Assembly: GCF_039545795.1 (NCBI RefSeq)
Contig: NZ_CP154260.1
Coordinates: forward strand, 4,283,001-4,347,000
Direction of reading: 5' to 3'
Length of the DNA: 64,000 nt
Source of the DNA: Chitinophaga niabensis
Lineage (GTDB): Bacteria > Bacteroidota > Bacteroidia > Chitinophagales > Chitinophagaceae
The position numbers and the translations under genes are program-made. Under the pieces are notes generated by a model. It worked only from the letters and a program-made list of their open reading frames with translations, did no database searches and had not been told where the DNA came from. This document shows positions 36,375 through 43,813 of the stretch, piece after piece (within the stretch, counting starts at the first letter, position 1; each line of letters opens with the position of its first letter).

Positions 36375-37352
36375 ATGAAGCTAATATCCATAATTGTTCC
36401 GGCCGGCGGGGCATTATCCAACATAGAATTTCCCCGCCAGGTATTTACGGAGATCAATGATCACCTGGCCAGCCAGGGAAAGGCTCCCATATTTAAGATC
36501 CAGTTTGTAGGTACGGCAAAGTCCATTCAGTTAAATGATGGGCTCTTCACCATCCAAACACACTTTACCATCAAAGAAGCAAAGAAAAGCGATCTGATCA
36601 TTATCCCGGCGGTGCATGGCGATATGTCTGAATCAGTGAAAAATAATCTTGAACTGATCGAATGGATGAAGGATCAATATAACAAAGGAGCTGAGCTGGC
36701 CAGCCTCTGTGTAGGCGCCTTTTTATTAGCGGCTACAGGACTATTGAACGGAAAGAAATGCGTAACACACTGGAAGGCTGCCAACAAATTCAGGAGCATG
36801 TACCCGGATGTAAACCTGGTAGTAGATAAGATCATTACAGATGAAGCGGGCATCTATTCCAGCAGCGGCGGTATTTCATTCCTGAACCTGATCGTATACC
36901 TGGTTGAAAAATATGCAGGAAAAGATACCGCCATCTATTGTGCAAAATTCTTCCAGGTGGATGCAGACCGGCATACCCAATCCGTATTCAGTATTTTCCA
37001 GGGCCAGAAAGATCATAACGATGAACCCGTGAAACAGGCACAGAACTATATAGAGAATAATTTCCAGCAGAAAATAACAGTGGACCAGTTAGCGGGTATG
37101 CTGGCTGTTGGAAAGAGAAGCCTTGAAAGGAGATTTAAAAAAGCAACCGCTAATACGCTTAATGAATACACGCAAAGGGTGAAAATTGAAGCTGCTAAGA
37201 AACACCTGGAAATGAGCAGCAAAAAGATCAATGATATTATGTATGAAGTGGGTTACTCAGATACCAAAACTTTCAGAACTTCTTTCAAAATGGTAACCGG
37301 ACTGCTGCCCAAAGAATACCGGAGTAAATATAACAGGGTGCATCAGATGTGA
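36375..37352 (+). CDS. GlxA-type AraC regulator with DJ-1/PfpI domain
   Basis: A 325-residue cytosolic transcription factor. Residues 1-190 form a DJ-1/PfpI-like domain with the nucleophile-elbow Cys in ASLCVGAFLLAATG (about residue 113), and residues about 220-320 are a double helix-turn-helix AraC domain (ITVDQLAGMLAVGKRSLERR; INDIMYEVGYSDTKTFRTSF). In this family the N-terminal domain is a ligand sensor. The gene is divergent from the HTCS gene and has no obvious target beside it. Its regulon cannot be inferred. Confidence 0.9.
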   Translation: MKLISIIVPAGGALSNIEFPRQVFTEINDHLASQGKAPIFKIQFVGTAKSIQLNDGLFTIQTHFTIKEAKKSDLIIIPAVHGDMSESVKNNLELIEWMKDQYNKGAELASLCVGAFLLAATGLLNGKKCVTHWKAANKFRSMYPDVNLVVDKIITDEAGIYSSSGGISFLNLIVYLVEKYAGKDTAIYCAKFFQVDADRHTQSVFSIFQGQKDHNDEPVKQAQNYIENNFQQKITVDQLAGMLAVGKRSLERRFKKATANTLNEYTQRVKIEAAKKHLEMSSKKINDIMYEVGYSDTKTFRTSFKMVTGLLPKEYRSKYNRVHQM

Positions 37353-37390
37353 TCACCACTTTCTTCAAAAGTACAGCGGCCCGGGTTATC

Positions 37391-38611
37391 TTATTCCAGG
37401 ATCAGCCTGATCTCATTATTCTTTTTCATGTCCGTACTAAGGCGCAGGGTCTTGCTTTTAGTTCCATACCGGATGCGCAGCTCTGCTGTATTTGGAGGGA
37501 TAGACCCGAGATTATCTGCTGTAAATAAAAGCGTATTTTCTCCCGGTTGTAGTTTAATGGGGATCTTTTGCAGGGTATTCTTTACAGGAAAACCAGTCAT
37601 GATCCATTGCCCGTTCAGGCGCAGGGAAATACTATCGCCATCTTCTTTTGCACTATCCCACAGCTCCAGTATAATATTCGCGGTATCTACTTTTATATTG
37701 GCGAGGGGAATGGATTCTCTTTGGGCGCTTTGTTTATAATAGATATCCGCTACCACAAAAGTAGCAAAGGCATTGGAACGGTGGCTGAAGTCAAAACTGT
37801 ATTCCTTCTCCCCGATCTTCGTGTACAGGTTTCCGGTATTGGGTGGAAGGCGGCCATAATTATCGGCAAAGAATACAAAGAGGTTCCGGCCGGTATCCAG
37901 TTGTATCTGCTGACGCCGGTTCTGGTCATTTATTTCCTGCCGGCTAAAGATCGTTCTGTTGTTATGCAACAGGGTAACGGTATCCTTATCATATTTCTCC
38001 TGGTCCTCCACCTGCATGGTGATAACACTATCTGAAGAGAAGATACGGTCATAGATGCCGTAGTAGATCTCGGAAGTTTGTATACCCAGTATCCTCCGTA
38101 CGGAAGAATCAGCCAGGGGTTGGTTATTGATCTTTTTGAGAGTAATGGAATCATGATACAGGAAATTCCGCAACATCACTTTGGTGTTCACGAAGATCTC
38201 ATCATCATCATATAATCCGCGCATCCAGATGCCAAAACCATCTATCCACATCCTGTTCAGCGTGAGCTTTGTATTATGGAAATCCAGGGTGCCATTCAGG
38301 TACCACATCCAGATCCCCAGCTTGAAAGGGGATTGCTGCAAAGGATATTTAGCACGGCCGATGCCCAGCTGATGATCATTTTTCTTTGCCAGCAGTACTT
38401 CGTAAATACCAGTGAATGATCCGTATTGCAATTTGATCTTTGCAGGATAGAGCACACCCTGTTCCGGAACGCCTATCTGGAAATCAAGGATGATGGCGGG
38501 GATATGGGGCCAGGGCTTACTGCTCATCTGCCAGGTACCAGTCCATTTATCAGCCTGTGCCTTTACAGTGCCGGTTAACAACATAAGCCATATGAGCAGT
38601 TTCCAGTTCAA
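37391..38611 (-). CDS. Exported protein of unknown function with duplicated PPNT domain
   Basis: I do not recognise a named family. The 406 residues start with a signal peptide (MNWKLLIWLMLLTGTVKAQ) from a TTG start; an in-frame stop lies upstream and no ATG is better. The middle has a lipocalin- or fatty-acid-binding-like beta section (residues 20-130). Two related beta domains follow, at about 207-283 and 322-402. Both contain a D-x-D-[ST] turn followed by strands, then F-x-ADN-x-G-x-[IL]-PPNT (FFADNYGRLPPNTGNL and LFTADNLGSIPPNTAEL). This is an internal duplication. The gene is divergent from the exported acetolactate decarboxylase with under 50 bases between them. Confidence 0.75.
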   Translation of the reverse strand: MNWKLLIWLMLLTGTVKAQADKWTGTWQMSSKPWPHIPAIILDFQIGVPEQGVLYPAKIKLQYGSFTGIYEVLLAKKNDHQLGIGRAKYPLQQSPFKLGIWMWYLNGTLDFHNTKLTLNRMWIDGFGIWMRGLYDDDEIFVNTKVMLRNFLYHDSITLKKINNQPLADSSVRRILGIQTSEIYYGIYDRIFSSDSVITMQVEDQEKYDKDTVTLLHNNRTIFSRQEINDQNRRQQIQLDTGRNLFVFFADNYGRLPPNTGNLYTKIGEKEYSFDFSHRSNAFATFVVADIYYKQSAQRESIPLANIKVDTANIILELWDSAKEDGDSISLRLNGQWIMTGFPVKNTLQKIPIKLQPGENTLLFTADNLGSIPPNTAELRIRYGTKSKTLRLSTDMKKNNEIRLILE

Positions 38612-38659
38612 TGCTGAAAATTAATGATTTATATTTACTTCCCGAAACATATCAATAAC

Positions 38660-39451
38660 ATGCGACTTATCCATATCTTTTTCCCGGCAGTGATGATCAT
38701 TACCCTATCTGCCGGCCTCACTCCTTCCAAAGGCCACAATTCCCTGTTTACTGTTGGCATCGGCGCAGGGCTGATCGGTGGTCTTTATGATGGCATCTAT
38801 CCTTATAAGTCACTGAAGGCACATGGTGATTTTGGGCTGGGGGCACCGGATAAACTGGATGGAGAGATTGTTGTATTCAAAGGAAAGATCTATCAGACGC
38901 AACATAGCGGTAAAACTTTTATCGTGGATGATAAGGCGCTCACACCTTTCGCCATGGTGAACTTCTTTCATCCGGACAAAAAGATCACTCCCCCTCAGCC
39001 TATGGATAAAGCCATACTCTTTCAGTACCTGGATAGTGTGTTGAGCAATGTCAATGGTATGTATGCGATCCATATAAGTGGGAAATTCAGTTACCTCAAA
39101 ACGAGGGCTTTCCCTCCCGTTAAAGCACATCAGCATACACCATTAGCAGATATGCTGCCCCTGCAGCAATTCTTTGAATTTAAGGATTGCCAGGGAGACC
39201 TTATTGGATACCGCCTGCCTCCTTTTATGGACAATACCAATATTTCAGGTTATCACTTTCATTACCTCTCTCAGCAGAAGAATGCTGGTGGGCATATCAT
39301 AGATCTGAAAGCATCGGATATTGTCATTGAAATAGATGTACTGGATAGTTATACGGTACAGGTTCCGTCAACGAAAGACTTTGAACATTTTGACTTTAAA
39401 AAGAACAGAGAGGAAGATATTAAAAGTGTGGAGCGGGGCGGAAAGAATTAA
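38660..39451 (+). CDS. budA: Alpha-acetolactate decarboxylase, with signal peptide
   Basis: Converts (S)-2-acetolactate to (R)-acetoin and CO2. The family signature HGDFGLGAPDKLDGEIVVFKG is present (quoted only to 20 residues here as HGDFGLGAPDKLDGEIVVFK), and the zinc site is intact as GYHFHYLSQQKNAGGH with three His, plus an upstream Glu. I chose the ATG at 38660, which begins a signal peptide (MRLIHIFFPAVMIITLSAG); an in-frame start at 38624 would add twelve residues. Export is unusual for an enzyme of acetoin formation but is known for Brevibacillus. No acetolactate synthase or acetoin reductase gene is nearby. A terminator follows. Confidence 0.88.
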   Translation: MRLIHIFFPAVMIITLSAGLTPSKGHNSLFTVGIGAGLIGGLYDGIYPYKSLKAHGDFGLGAPDKLDGEIVVFKGKIYQTQHSGKTFIVDDKALTPFAMVNFFHPDKKITPPQPMDKAILFQYLDSVLSNVNGMYAIHISGKFSYLKTRAFPPVKAHQHTPLADMLPLQQFFEFKDCQGDLIGYRLPPFMDNTNISGYHFHYLSQQKNAGGHIIDLKASDIVIEIDVLDSYTVQVPSTKDFEHFDFKKNREEDIKSVERGGKN

Positions 39452-39456
39452 TTAAA

Positions 39457-39483
39457 AAAAGAAGGTCTGTACGACCTTCTTTT
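39457..39483. terminator. Bidirectional terminator
   Basis: An 11-bp stem (39457-39467 with 39473-39483) with 5-nt loop, A and T runs on both sides, between convergent budA and the fasciclin gene. Confidence 0.85.
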
Positions 39484-39489
39484 GAATTA

Positions 39490-39900
39490 TCAGCTTTTCA
39501 CAAAGACTGTATCAGTGGAATGTATTGTACCGTTTGTTATTCTGGCTTCACGTTCAAGGATAACAGCGCCGCCGATGCTCACTTTTCCATTCTGCACTTC
39601 TACCGCCAGCACAGTGCCGCCCAATGTATTTAATTTATCTCCGTTTTTCAGGTCTTTGAAAAGGATCTTTCCATTCACGATATGATTATTCATCAGATCA
39701 GTAAGTTGCTGCTTTTTTTCTTTTGCAAGAAGGCCTTCCATCAGTCCACTTTCCAATTTCTCAAAAGCAACGTCATTCGGTGCAAAAAAAGTGAAAGGGC
39801 CTCTGCTGCTCAGTAACTGGTCCAGGTCTGAAGCATGTACACCTTTCTTTAAAGTTTTCAGGTATTTGTCTGTGTTAACAACCTGCGTAATATTTGACAT
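39490..39900 (-). CDS. Fasciclin (FAS1) domain protein
   Basis: A 136-residue single FAS1 domain without a signal peptide. Both conserved boxes are readable: H1 as PFTFFAPNDVAFEKLESG and H2 as NHIVNGKILFKDLKNGDKL, followed by LGGTVLAVEVQNGKVSIGG. FAS1 domains mediate adhesion or act as stress-linked small proteins; lack of a signal suggests a cytosolic protein or a non-classical route. It is monocistronic, and about 95 bases of featureless DNA separate it from the next gene. Confidence 0.92.
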   Translation of the reverse strand: MSNITQVVNTDKYLKTLKKGVHASDLDQLLSSRGPFTFFAPNDVAFEKLESGLMEGLLAKEKKQQLTDLMNNHIVNGKILFKDLKNGDKLNTLGGTVLAVEVQNGKVSIGGAVILEREARITNGTIHSTDTVFVKS

Positions 39901-39994
39901 TTTGTTGATTTACCTGCCGGCAGTATAGCCGGCAACATCAAAAGGTAAGCTTAATTAAACGTAACTACCGGAAATGTTATATAGGTCAGTAATA

Positions 39995-40828
39995 CTACAT
40001 GTGATAGATCCTATTTAATTCTGCATAGGCGATAGCATCTTTCGCAAAAGAAAAAGTGCCCTTTTCTCTAATCTCCTGTGCAGCCTGGTAGAAACTACCA
40101 TATGCTGCACGTGAAAGAGAAGAGCCCAGGCTTACTCTTTTTACACCCATTTGCTGCAGTTCTTCCAATGAGAAAACAACACTGCCTAATCCCATTACTA
40201 CACTCACCGGTTTAGGTGCAACAGCTTTTACAACGCTTTCAATTTCTTCCCGTGTTTTCAACCCGGGAGCAAAGAGTACATCCGCGCCTGCTTCAGCATA
40301 AGCTACTAAACGTTTTATGGTATCCTTCAGATCTATGCGTCCATATATAAGATTTTCTGCCCTTGCAGTGAATGTAAAAGGGAATGACAGACTGCGTGCG
40401 GCTTTTATAGCTGCGCGTACACGCTCTACCGAAAGCTCAAAAGGATAGATGGGATCATCCGGACGGCCGGTGGCATCTTCAATAGAACCTCCGACAAGGC
40501 CTGCTTTTGCGGCCTGCAGAATTGTAGCGGCACATGCTTCCGGTTCATCTCCATAACCGTTTTCCAGATCTGCAGAAACAGGCAGTGTAGTGGCTGCTAC
40601 AATATCCTGTACATTCTTCAGTGTTTCTTCCCGGGTTACAGCTCCTTCTCCATCGGGTTTTCCGAGCATAAAGGCCAGGCCGGCACTTGTAGTGGCCAGG
40701 GCTTCAAATCCAAGATGGGCCAGTAGTTTTGCAGAGCCGGCGTCCCATGGATTGGGTATAGCAAAAATACCTTCCCGTTCGTGGAGGGCTTTGAGGGCAG
40801 TGGCTTTGCTGTGTTGCGCTGTTAACAT
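39995..40828 (-). CDS. Isocitrate lyase/PEP mutase family protein
   Basis: A 277-residue TIM-barrel enzyme of the ICL/PEPM superfamily. Marks are IPNPWDAGSAKLLAHLGFEAL, the Mg-binding DLENGYGD (about 87-94) and GGSIEDATG (about 115-123), and VSLGSSLSRAAYGSF near the C-terminus. Members cleave or form C-C or P-C bonds of 2-hydroxy or phospho acids (oxaloacetate decarboxylase, carboxyphosphonoenolpyruvate mutase-like, 2-methylisocitrate lyase-like). The true isocitrate lyase KKCGH motif is absent, so glyoxylate-cycle function is unlikely. Divergent from the MerR gene. Confidence 0.85.
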   Translation of the reverse strand: MLTAQHSKATALKALHEREGIFAIPNPWDAGSAKLLAHLGFEALATTSAGLAFMLGKPDGEGAVTREETLKNVQDIVAATTLPVSADLENGYGDEPEACAATILQAAKAGLVGGSIEDATGRPDDPIYPFELSVERVRAAIKAARSLSFPFTFTARAENLIYGRIDLKDTIKRLVAYAEAGADVLFAPGLKTREEIESVVKAVAPKPVSVVMGLGSVVFSLEELQQMGVKRVSLGSSLSRAAYGSFYQAAQEIREKGTFSFAKDAIAYAELNRIYHM

Positions 40829-40930
40829 CTTAATTTGCTTATTTACCTCAATCGCTCAAATACCATTCCATCCTTTCACACCAAACTGTTTGATGATTTT
40901 TATTTATTCAGAAAAAATTTGACTTTTCTC

Positions 40931-40963
40931 TTGACTCTCCCCTTACGTCATACCCTATATTTG
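40931..40963 (+). promoter_or_regulatory. Promoter of the MerR/TipAS gene
   Basis: TTG (40931-40933), 22-bp spacer and TATATTTG (40956-40963) upstream of the ATG at 40990. The spacer is slightly longer than the 19-20 bp usual here, in line with MerR-type control by DNA untwisting. Confidence 0.5.
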
Positions 40964-40989
40964 CTCCCAACAAGGTATAAATCCAAACG

Positions 40990-41754
40990 ATGGACAAGTA
41001 TTCTGTAAAAAAGCTCTCTAAACTGGCGGGTGTGAGTGTGCGCACCTTACATCTGTATGATAAGATGGGCTTATTAAAACCTTCCGTCCGTACCGAGGCC
41101 AGGTACCGGCTGTATGGCGAAAAAGAACTGTTGCGGTTGCAGCAGATACTCTTTTACCGGGAACTGGATTTTCCGCTGAAAGATATCTGCGCCATTCTGG
41201 ACGATCCTGCATTTGATCTGGTGCAGGCTTTGGAAGGGCACAGGAAAGCGCTGCTGGCAAAGAAGGAAAGGATAAACACATTGGTTGGTACCATAGACAA
41301 AACATTGGTAACAATTAAAAACAACACTATGTTACAGGTAGAAGATCTATATGAAGGCATTCCCCGGGATAAAATGGAGGCCTACCGTACGGAAGCCATG
41401 GCTAAATGGGGCAAGGATACCATTTTAAATGCTGAAGATACCTTGCGTGGATTTAGCAAAGATGAAATGGATGCCCTGAAAACTGAGCTGAATGAGATCT
41501 CCGGCAAGTTAACGGCCCTCATGTCCGGCGATCCCAAAAGCCCGGAGGTACAACAGCATATTGCCCGGCGATATCAGATTATCCTCCGGCTGAGCGGTGG
41601 AAAAATAGAAATGGGCAAACTGGAGTATTTCAGGAAGCTGGGGGAGTTATACGTAGCAGATAATCGCTATGCGACAGTGAATGGCATGCCCAGTAAGGAG
41701 CTGGCACTCTTTCTGAAAGAGGCCACGGACTATTATGTTAAAACACAGGAATAA
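40990..41754 (+). CDS. MerR-family regulator with TipAS ligand domain
   Basis: A 254-residue transcription factor. Residues 1-70 form the winged helix of MerR (YSVKKLSKLAGVSVRTLHLY, DKMGLLKPSVR, GYRLY-like RYRLYGEKELLRLQQI), then a coiled linker (about 75-115), then a TipAS domain (about 125-250) with helices that in TipA bind thiopeptide and other cyclic molecules. Family members sense antibiotics or other multidrug ligands and switch on efflux. No efflux gene is adjacent. The strong terminator after it makes it monocistronic. Confidence 0.92.
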   Translation: MDKYSVKKLSKLAGVSVRTLHLYDKMGLLKPSVRTEARYRLYGEKELLRLQQILFYRELDFPLKDICAILDDPAFDLVQALEGHRKALLAKKERINTLVGTIDKTLVTIKNNTMLQVEDLYEGIPRDKMEAYRTEAMAKWGKDTILNAEDTLRGFSKDEMDALKTELNEISGKLTALMSGDPKSPEVQQHIARRYQIILRLSGGKIEMGKLEYFRKLGELYVADNRYATVNGMPSKELALFLKEATDYYVKTQE

Positions 41755-41757
41755 ACT

Positions 41758-41784
41758 AAAAGGGGCCCCGCGGGGCCCCTTTTT
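41758..41784 (+). terminator. Strong terminator after the MerR gene
   Basis: AAAAGGGGCCCC and its perfect complement surround a 2-nt centre (41758-41779), running into a T tract. The arms are largely self-complementary, so the DNA is nearly a perfect palindrome. Confidence 0.9.
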
Positions 41785-41883
41785 AAATCCGCTATGGTAG
41801 CACCATCCTTGCTTCATCCTTGCTTCATGTTGCAGTCCGGAGCGGGTTTAAGCTACTTTGAAGCTAGGATGAAGCAAGGATAA
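41785..41883. repeat. 99-bp dispersed repeat, copy 2
   Basis: Second copy of the element at 631-729 (6 differences in 99). In this copy the 11-mer CATCCTTGCTT is repeated in tandem without mismatch, and the 13-bp inverted repeat is preserved. It begins on the T tract of the preceding terminator. Confidence 0.85.
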
Positions 41884-41930
41884 CGTGTGAAACCTACCCC
41901 CAGTGCGACATCAGGTCTCCAAAATGCTGG

Positions 41931-42593
41931 TTACTGCAGGCCGCGCTGCAAATACTCCAGATAAGCCGGGTAATCATTCTTCATTAGCACTTCGTCTGCT
42001 TTTCGTTTTGTGATCACGGCCTGCATATCATTGCCCATTGTATCAACTCTCCTTTTAAGTTCTTCAAGATTAATATCCCTGCAATAAATAACAGAGCCAG
42101 GTTGTTGCTTCCATGATTGGGCAATAGTACCAATATCAAAGTGATCAAAGCCCAGATCTTCCACCATCTTAAATACCACTTCCTTTGCTTTTGCATCATC
42201 CCCGGATACGGCTAAAGCGATTCTCTTGTGTGTGCTCTTGTCTTTCAGGCTGGTGGCAAGAATGGAGTTAAATACTTTAACAACAGGAACGCCTAATTGC
42301 TCCTGCACCCACAGGCTATCAATACCACTTTGGTCAAGAGCTGGTATATTTCCATCGCGGAGATTGGGGTAATAATTTCCTGTATCAATAACCACCGCAT
42401 CCTTTGGAAAGCGTTTAGAAAGAGTGGGTATATTCTTTTGTGGAATGGAAACAATGATGACCTCTTTATTTTCCACAACTTCTTCTATGGCAGGCCCCCT
42501 GGAGTTAGCCACCGAAACAGTATGCCCCAGCTTAATAAGCATTGCTGCCAGGCAACCTCCCATTTCGCCTGAACCGATAATGGCTATGTTCAT
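41931..42593 (-). CDS. NADPH-dependent F420 reductase-like oxidoreductase
   Basis: A 220-residue Rossmann protein with GSGEMGGCLAAMLIKLGH (NADP-binding glycine loop, residues 7-24), the following strand VSVANSRGP typical of the FNO/ProC-like group, and DTGNYYPNLRDG. Bacteroidota are not known to make F420, so the cofactor is most likely NADP with another electron partner. It is the third gene of the SRPBCC-ArsR-oxidoreductase operon, starting 2 bases after the ArsR stop region, and is probably induced together with it. Confidence 0.82.
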   Translation of the reverse strand: MNIAIIGSGEMGGCLAAMLIKLGHTVSVANSRGPAIEEVVENKEVIIVSIPQKNIPTLSKRFPKDAVVIDTGNYYPNLRDGNIPALDQSGIDSLWVQEQLGVPVVKVFNSILATSLKDKSTHKRIALAVSGDDAKAKEVVFKMVEDLGFDHFDIGTIAQSWKQQPGSVIYCRDINLEELKRRVDTMGNDMQAVITKRKADEVLMKNDYPAYLEYLQRGLQ

Positions 42594-42595
42594 GC

Positions 42596-42919
42596 TTAAT
42601 TGGATAGTTTTTTATTTAATAAGGTTTCCAGCTTTTTCAGTTTAAATTTCCAGAACTCATCGAAGTAAGAGATCCAGGCCTGCAGTTCTTCAAAGCCATC
42701 TTTCTTCAACGTGCAATAGCGCTCCCGGCCAATGTCCTGGATGGAGATAAATCCTGCGTTATATAGTATTTTAATATGCTTTGAAACAGCAGGGCGGCTC
42801 ATGTCGAAATGATCTGCCAGGGTGTTGATGGTGAGGCTATCTGACGAGAGCAACATCAGCATCTTTCTTCTGCTGGGGTCTCCTATGACCTGGAATACAT
42901 CAAGCGTTGGGGTTGACAT
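42596..42919 (-). CDS. ArsR-family winged-helix repressor
   Basis: About 107 residues from the Met at 42919 (MSTPTLDVFQVIGD); a start at 42931 is also possible. The winged helix is clear: DPSRRKMLMLLSSDSLTINT, LADHFDMSRPAVSKHIKILY, GFISIQDIGRERYCTLK. Cys-based metal sites are absent, so this is one of the ArsR proteins paired with an AHSA1/SRPBCC gene, not a metal sensor. The start lies inside the end of the SRPBCC gene, so the two are translationally coupled. It probably represses its own operon through the two palindromes at 43358-43401. Confidence 0.92.
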   Translation of the reverse strand: MSTPTLDVFQVIGDPSRRKMLMLLSSDSLTINTLADHFDMSRPAVSKHIKILYNAGFISIQDIGRERYCTLKKDGFEELQAWISYFDEFWKFKLKKLETLLNKKLSN

Positions 42920-43352
42920 GTTGCGCTGCATTTAAAAGGTCTGCGATCCTGGGGAATTTCTCCAGCCATCCATTTGTTAAACCGTTGTAGAAATTGAGGT
43001 TTTCTTCTTTCGCGAAGCCACTGTGCTCCAGGAAAAGTTCCGTGCCTTTATCAGTTGCCTCCAACTTCCATACAACAACGGAATCAAGTGTGATCTCGCC
43101 ATTACCCGGGCCGCTTTGCCAGGAATAAGAAAGTTTTTTAAAGGGAACGATCTCTAATACCCTGCAGTAGAAGATACCATCGAAATCAAGACCGGGGATG
43201 GGATTTGTTCTGAATTGAAAGTCGGCTCCCACAATTGGCTGAAAATTGTTCTTCATCAGCCATAACTCCATCAATTCTGATCTTGTCAGGTATTCCCAAA
43301 CTATTGCAGGTGGATGGGGGAAGGAAAACTGGTGTTTAATACTTCTGGCCAT
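42900..43352 (-). CDS. SRPBCC/AHSA1 domain protein
   Basis: A 150-residue START-like fold. It opens with the typical FPHPPAIVWEYLTRSELMELWL and continues with GLDFDGIFYCRVLEIVPFKKLSYSW and GTELFLEHSGF. Such proteins form a hydrophobic cavity for a small ligand and are often coded beside ArsR repressors. First gene of a three-gene minus-strand operon with ArsR and the F420-reductase-like protein. The promoter and two operator palindromes directly precede it, and its ATG is only 5 bases from the inner operator. Confidence 0.9.
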   Translation of the reverse strand: MARSIKHQFSFPHPPAIVWEYLTRSELMELWLMKNNFQPIVGADFQFRTNPIPGLDFDGIFYCRVLEIVPFKKLSYSWQSGPGNGEITLDSVVVWKLEATDKGTELFLEHSGFAKEENLNFYNGLTNGWLEKFPRIADLLNAAQHVNPNA

Positions 43353-43357
43353 AATAA

Positions 43358-43373
43358 GTAACTTTTAAGTTAC
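43358..43373. promoter_or_regulatory. ArsR operator O1 (16-bp palindrome)
   Basis: GTAACTTTTAAGTTAC: 7-bp perfect arms around a 2-bp centre. It covers the expected transcript start, just downstream of the -7 element. Confidence 0.75.
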
Positions 43374-43374
43374 A

Positions 43375-43406
43375 CAAATATATAGGTAACTTTCAAGTTA
43401 CGCAAA
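43375..43406 (-). promoter_or_regulatory. Promoter of the SRPBCC-ArsR-oxidoreductase operon
   Basis: On the minus strand TTTG (43406-43403), a 20-bp spacer and TATATTTG (43382-43375): a full match to the Bacteroidota -33/-7 promoter. Operator O2 fills the spacer and O1 follows the -7 element, so repressor binding would block polymerase. Confidence 0.75.
43386..43401. promoter_or_regulatory. ArsR operator O2 (16-bp palindrome)
   Basis: GTAACTTTCAAGTTAC, the same arms as O1 with one change in the centre. It lies 28 bases from O1, between the -33 and -7 elements. Confidence 0.75.
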
Positions 43407-43424
43407 TAATTTTCTCAGGATTCC

Positions 43425-43432
43425 TATTTTTG
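43425..43432 (+). promoter_or_regulatory. -7 element next to the HopJ gene start
   Basis: TATTTTTG matches TAnnTTTG and lies 5 bases before the ATG at 43438. No TTG is seen at the -33 distance. Confidence 0.35.
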
Positions 43433-43437
43433 CCTGT

Positions 43438-43770
43438 ATGAAAGAGCAACTGATTAAAAAATTAAAGGATAATTCCCTGCCGTTCAAGGAGGTGATTGAA
43501 TTCATTGAAACGCAATATCAACATCAACCGACAGCTTTTAAAAATGGGGAAACATATAATGAAGCAACTCAAAACCAGGGGAGTGCCAAGGTTTTTGCAT
43601 TCGCTCAATTAAATGGCTTAAGTGCAGCCGATACATTATACCTGTTTGCAGAACACTATCAATCCGTGTTAGGTAATCCGGAAGGGACAGATCACCAGAA
43701 TATCAGGCAGTTTATGAAGCATGGCTGGTCTGGGATTGTTTTTGAGAGAGAGGCTTTGCGGGCGAGGTAA
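43438..43770 (+). CDS. HopJ-family protein
   Basis: A 110-residue protein of the HopJ family, recognised from FKEVIEFIETQYQHQPTAFKN, NEATQNQGSAKVFAFAQLN and FAEHYQSVLGNPEGTDHQNI. Despite the name (type III effector HopJ), the family is widespread in free-living bacteria and nothing here indicates secretion. The function is unknown to me. It is divergent from the ArsR-controlled operon, and O2 lies 36 bases before its start, so it may share control by that repressor. Confidence 0.88.
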   Translation: MKEQLIKKLKDNSLPFKEVIEFIETQYQHQPTAFKNGETYNEATQNQGSAKVFAFAQLNGLSAADTLYLFAEHYQSVLGNPEGTDHQNIRQFMKHGWSGIVFEREALRAR

Positions 43771-43784
43771 CTTGAATTATAAGC

Positions 43785-43809
43785 AGCTATGGATCGATGA
43801 TCCATAGCT
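43785..43809. other. Perfect 25-base hairpin between convergent genes
   Basis: An 11-bp stem (43785-43795 with 43799-43809) around GAT. It lacks a T tract, so it may terminate only weakly or protect 3' ends of the HopJ and oxidoreductase messages. Confidence 0.7.
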
Positions 43810-43813
43810 TGCT

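Noticed and set aside
41931..42593. True F420-dependent enzyme
   Set aside because: F420 synthesis is not expected in Bacteroidota and no F420 gene is seen; the Rossmann fold alone supports only NADP use.
43438..43770. Type III secreted effector, from the HopJ name
   Set aside because: The family is common in free-living bacteria and no secretion system is present in the window.
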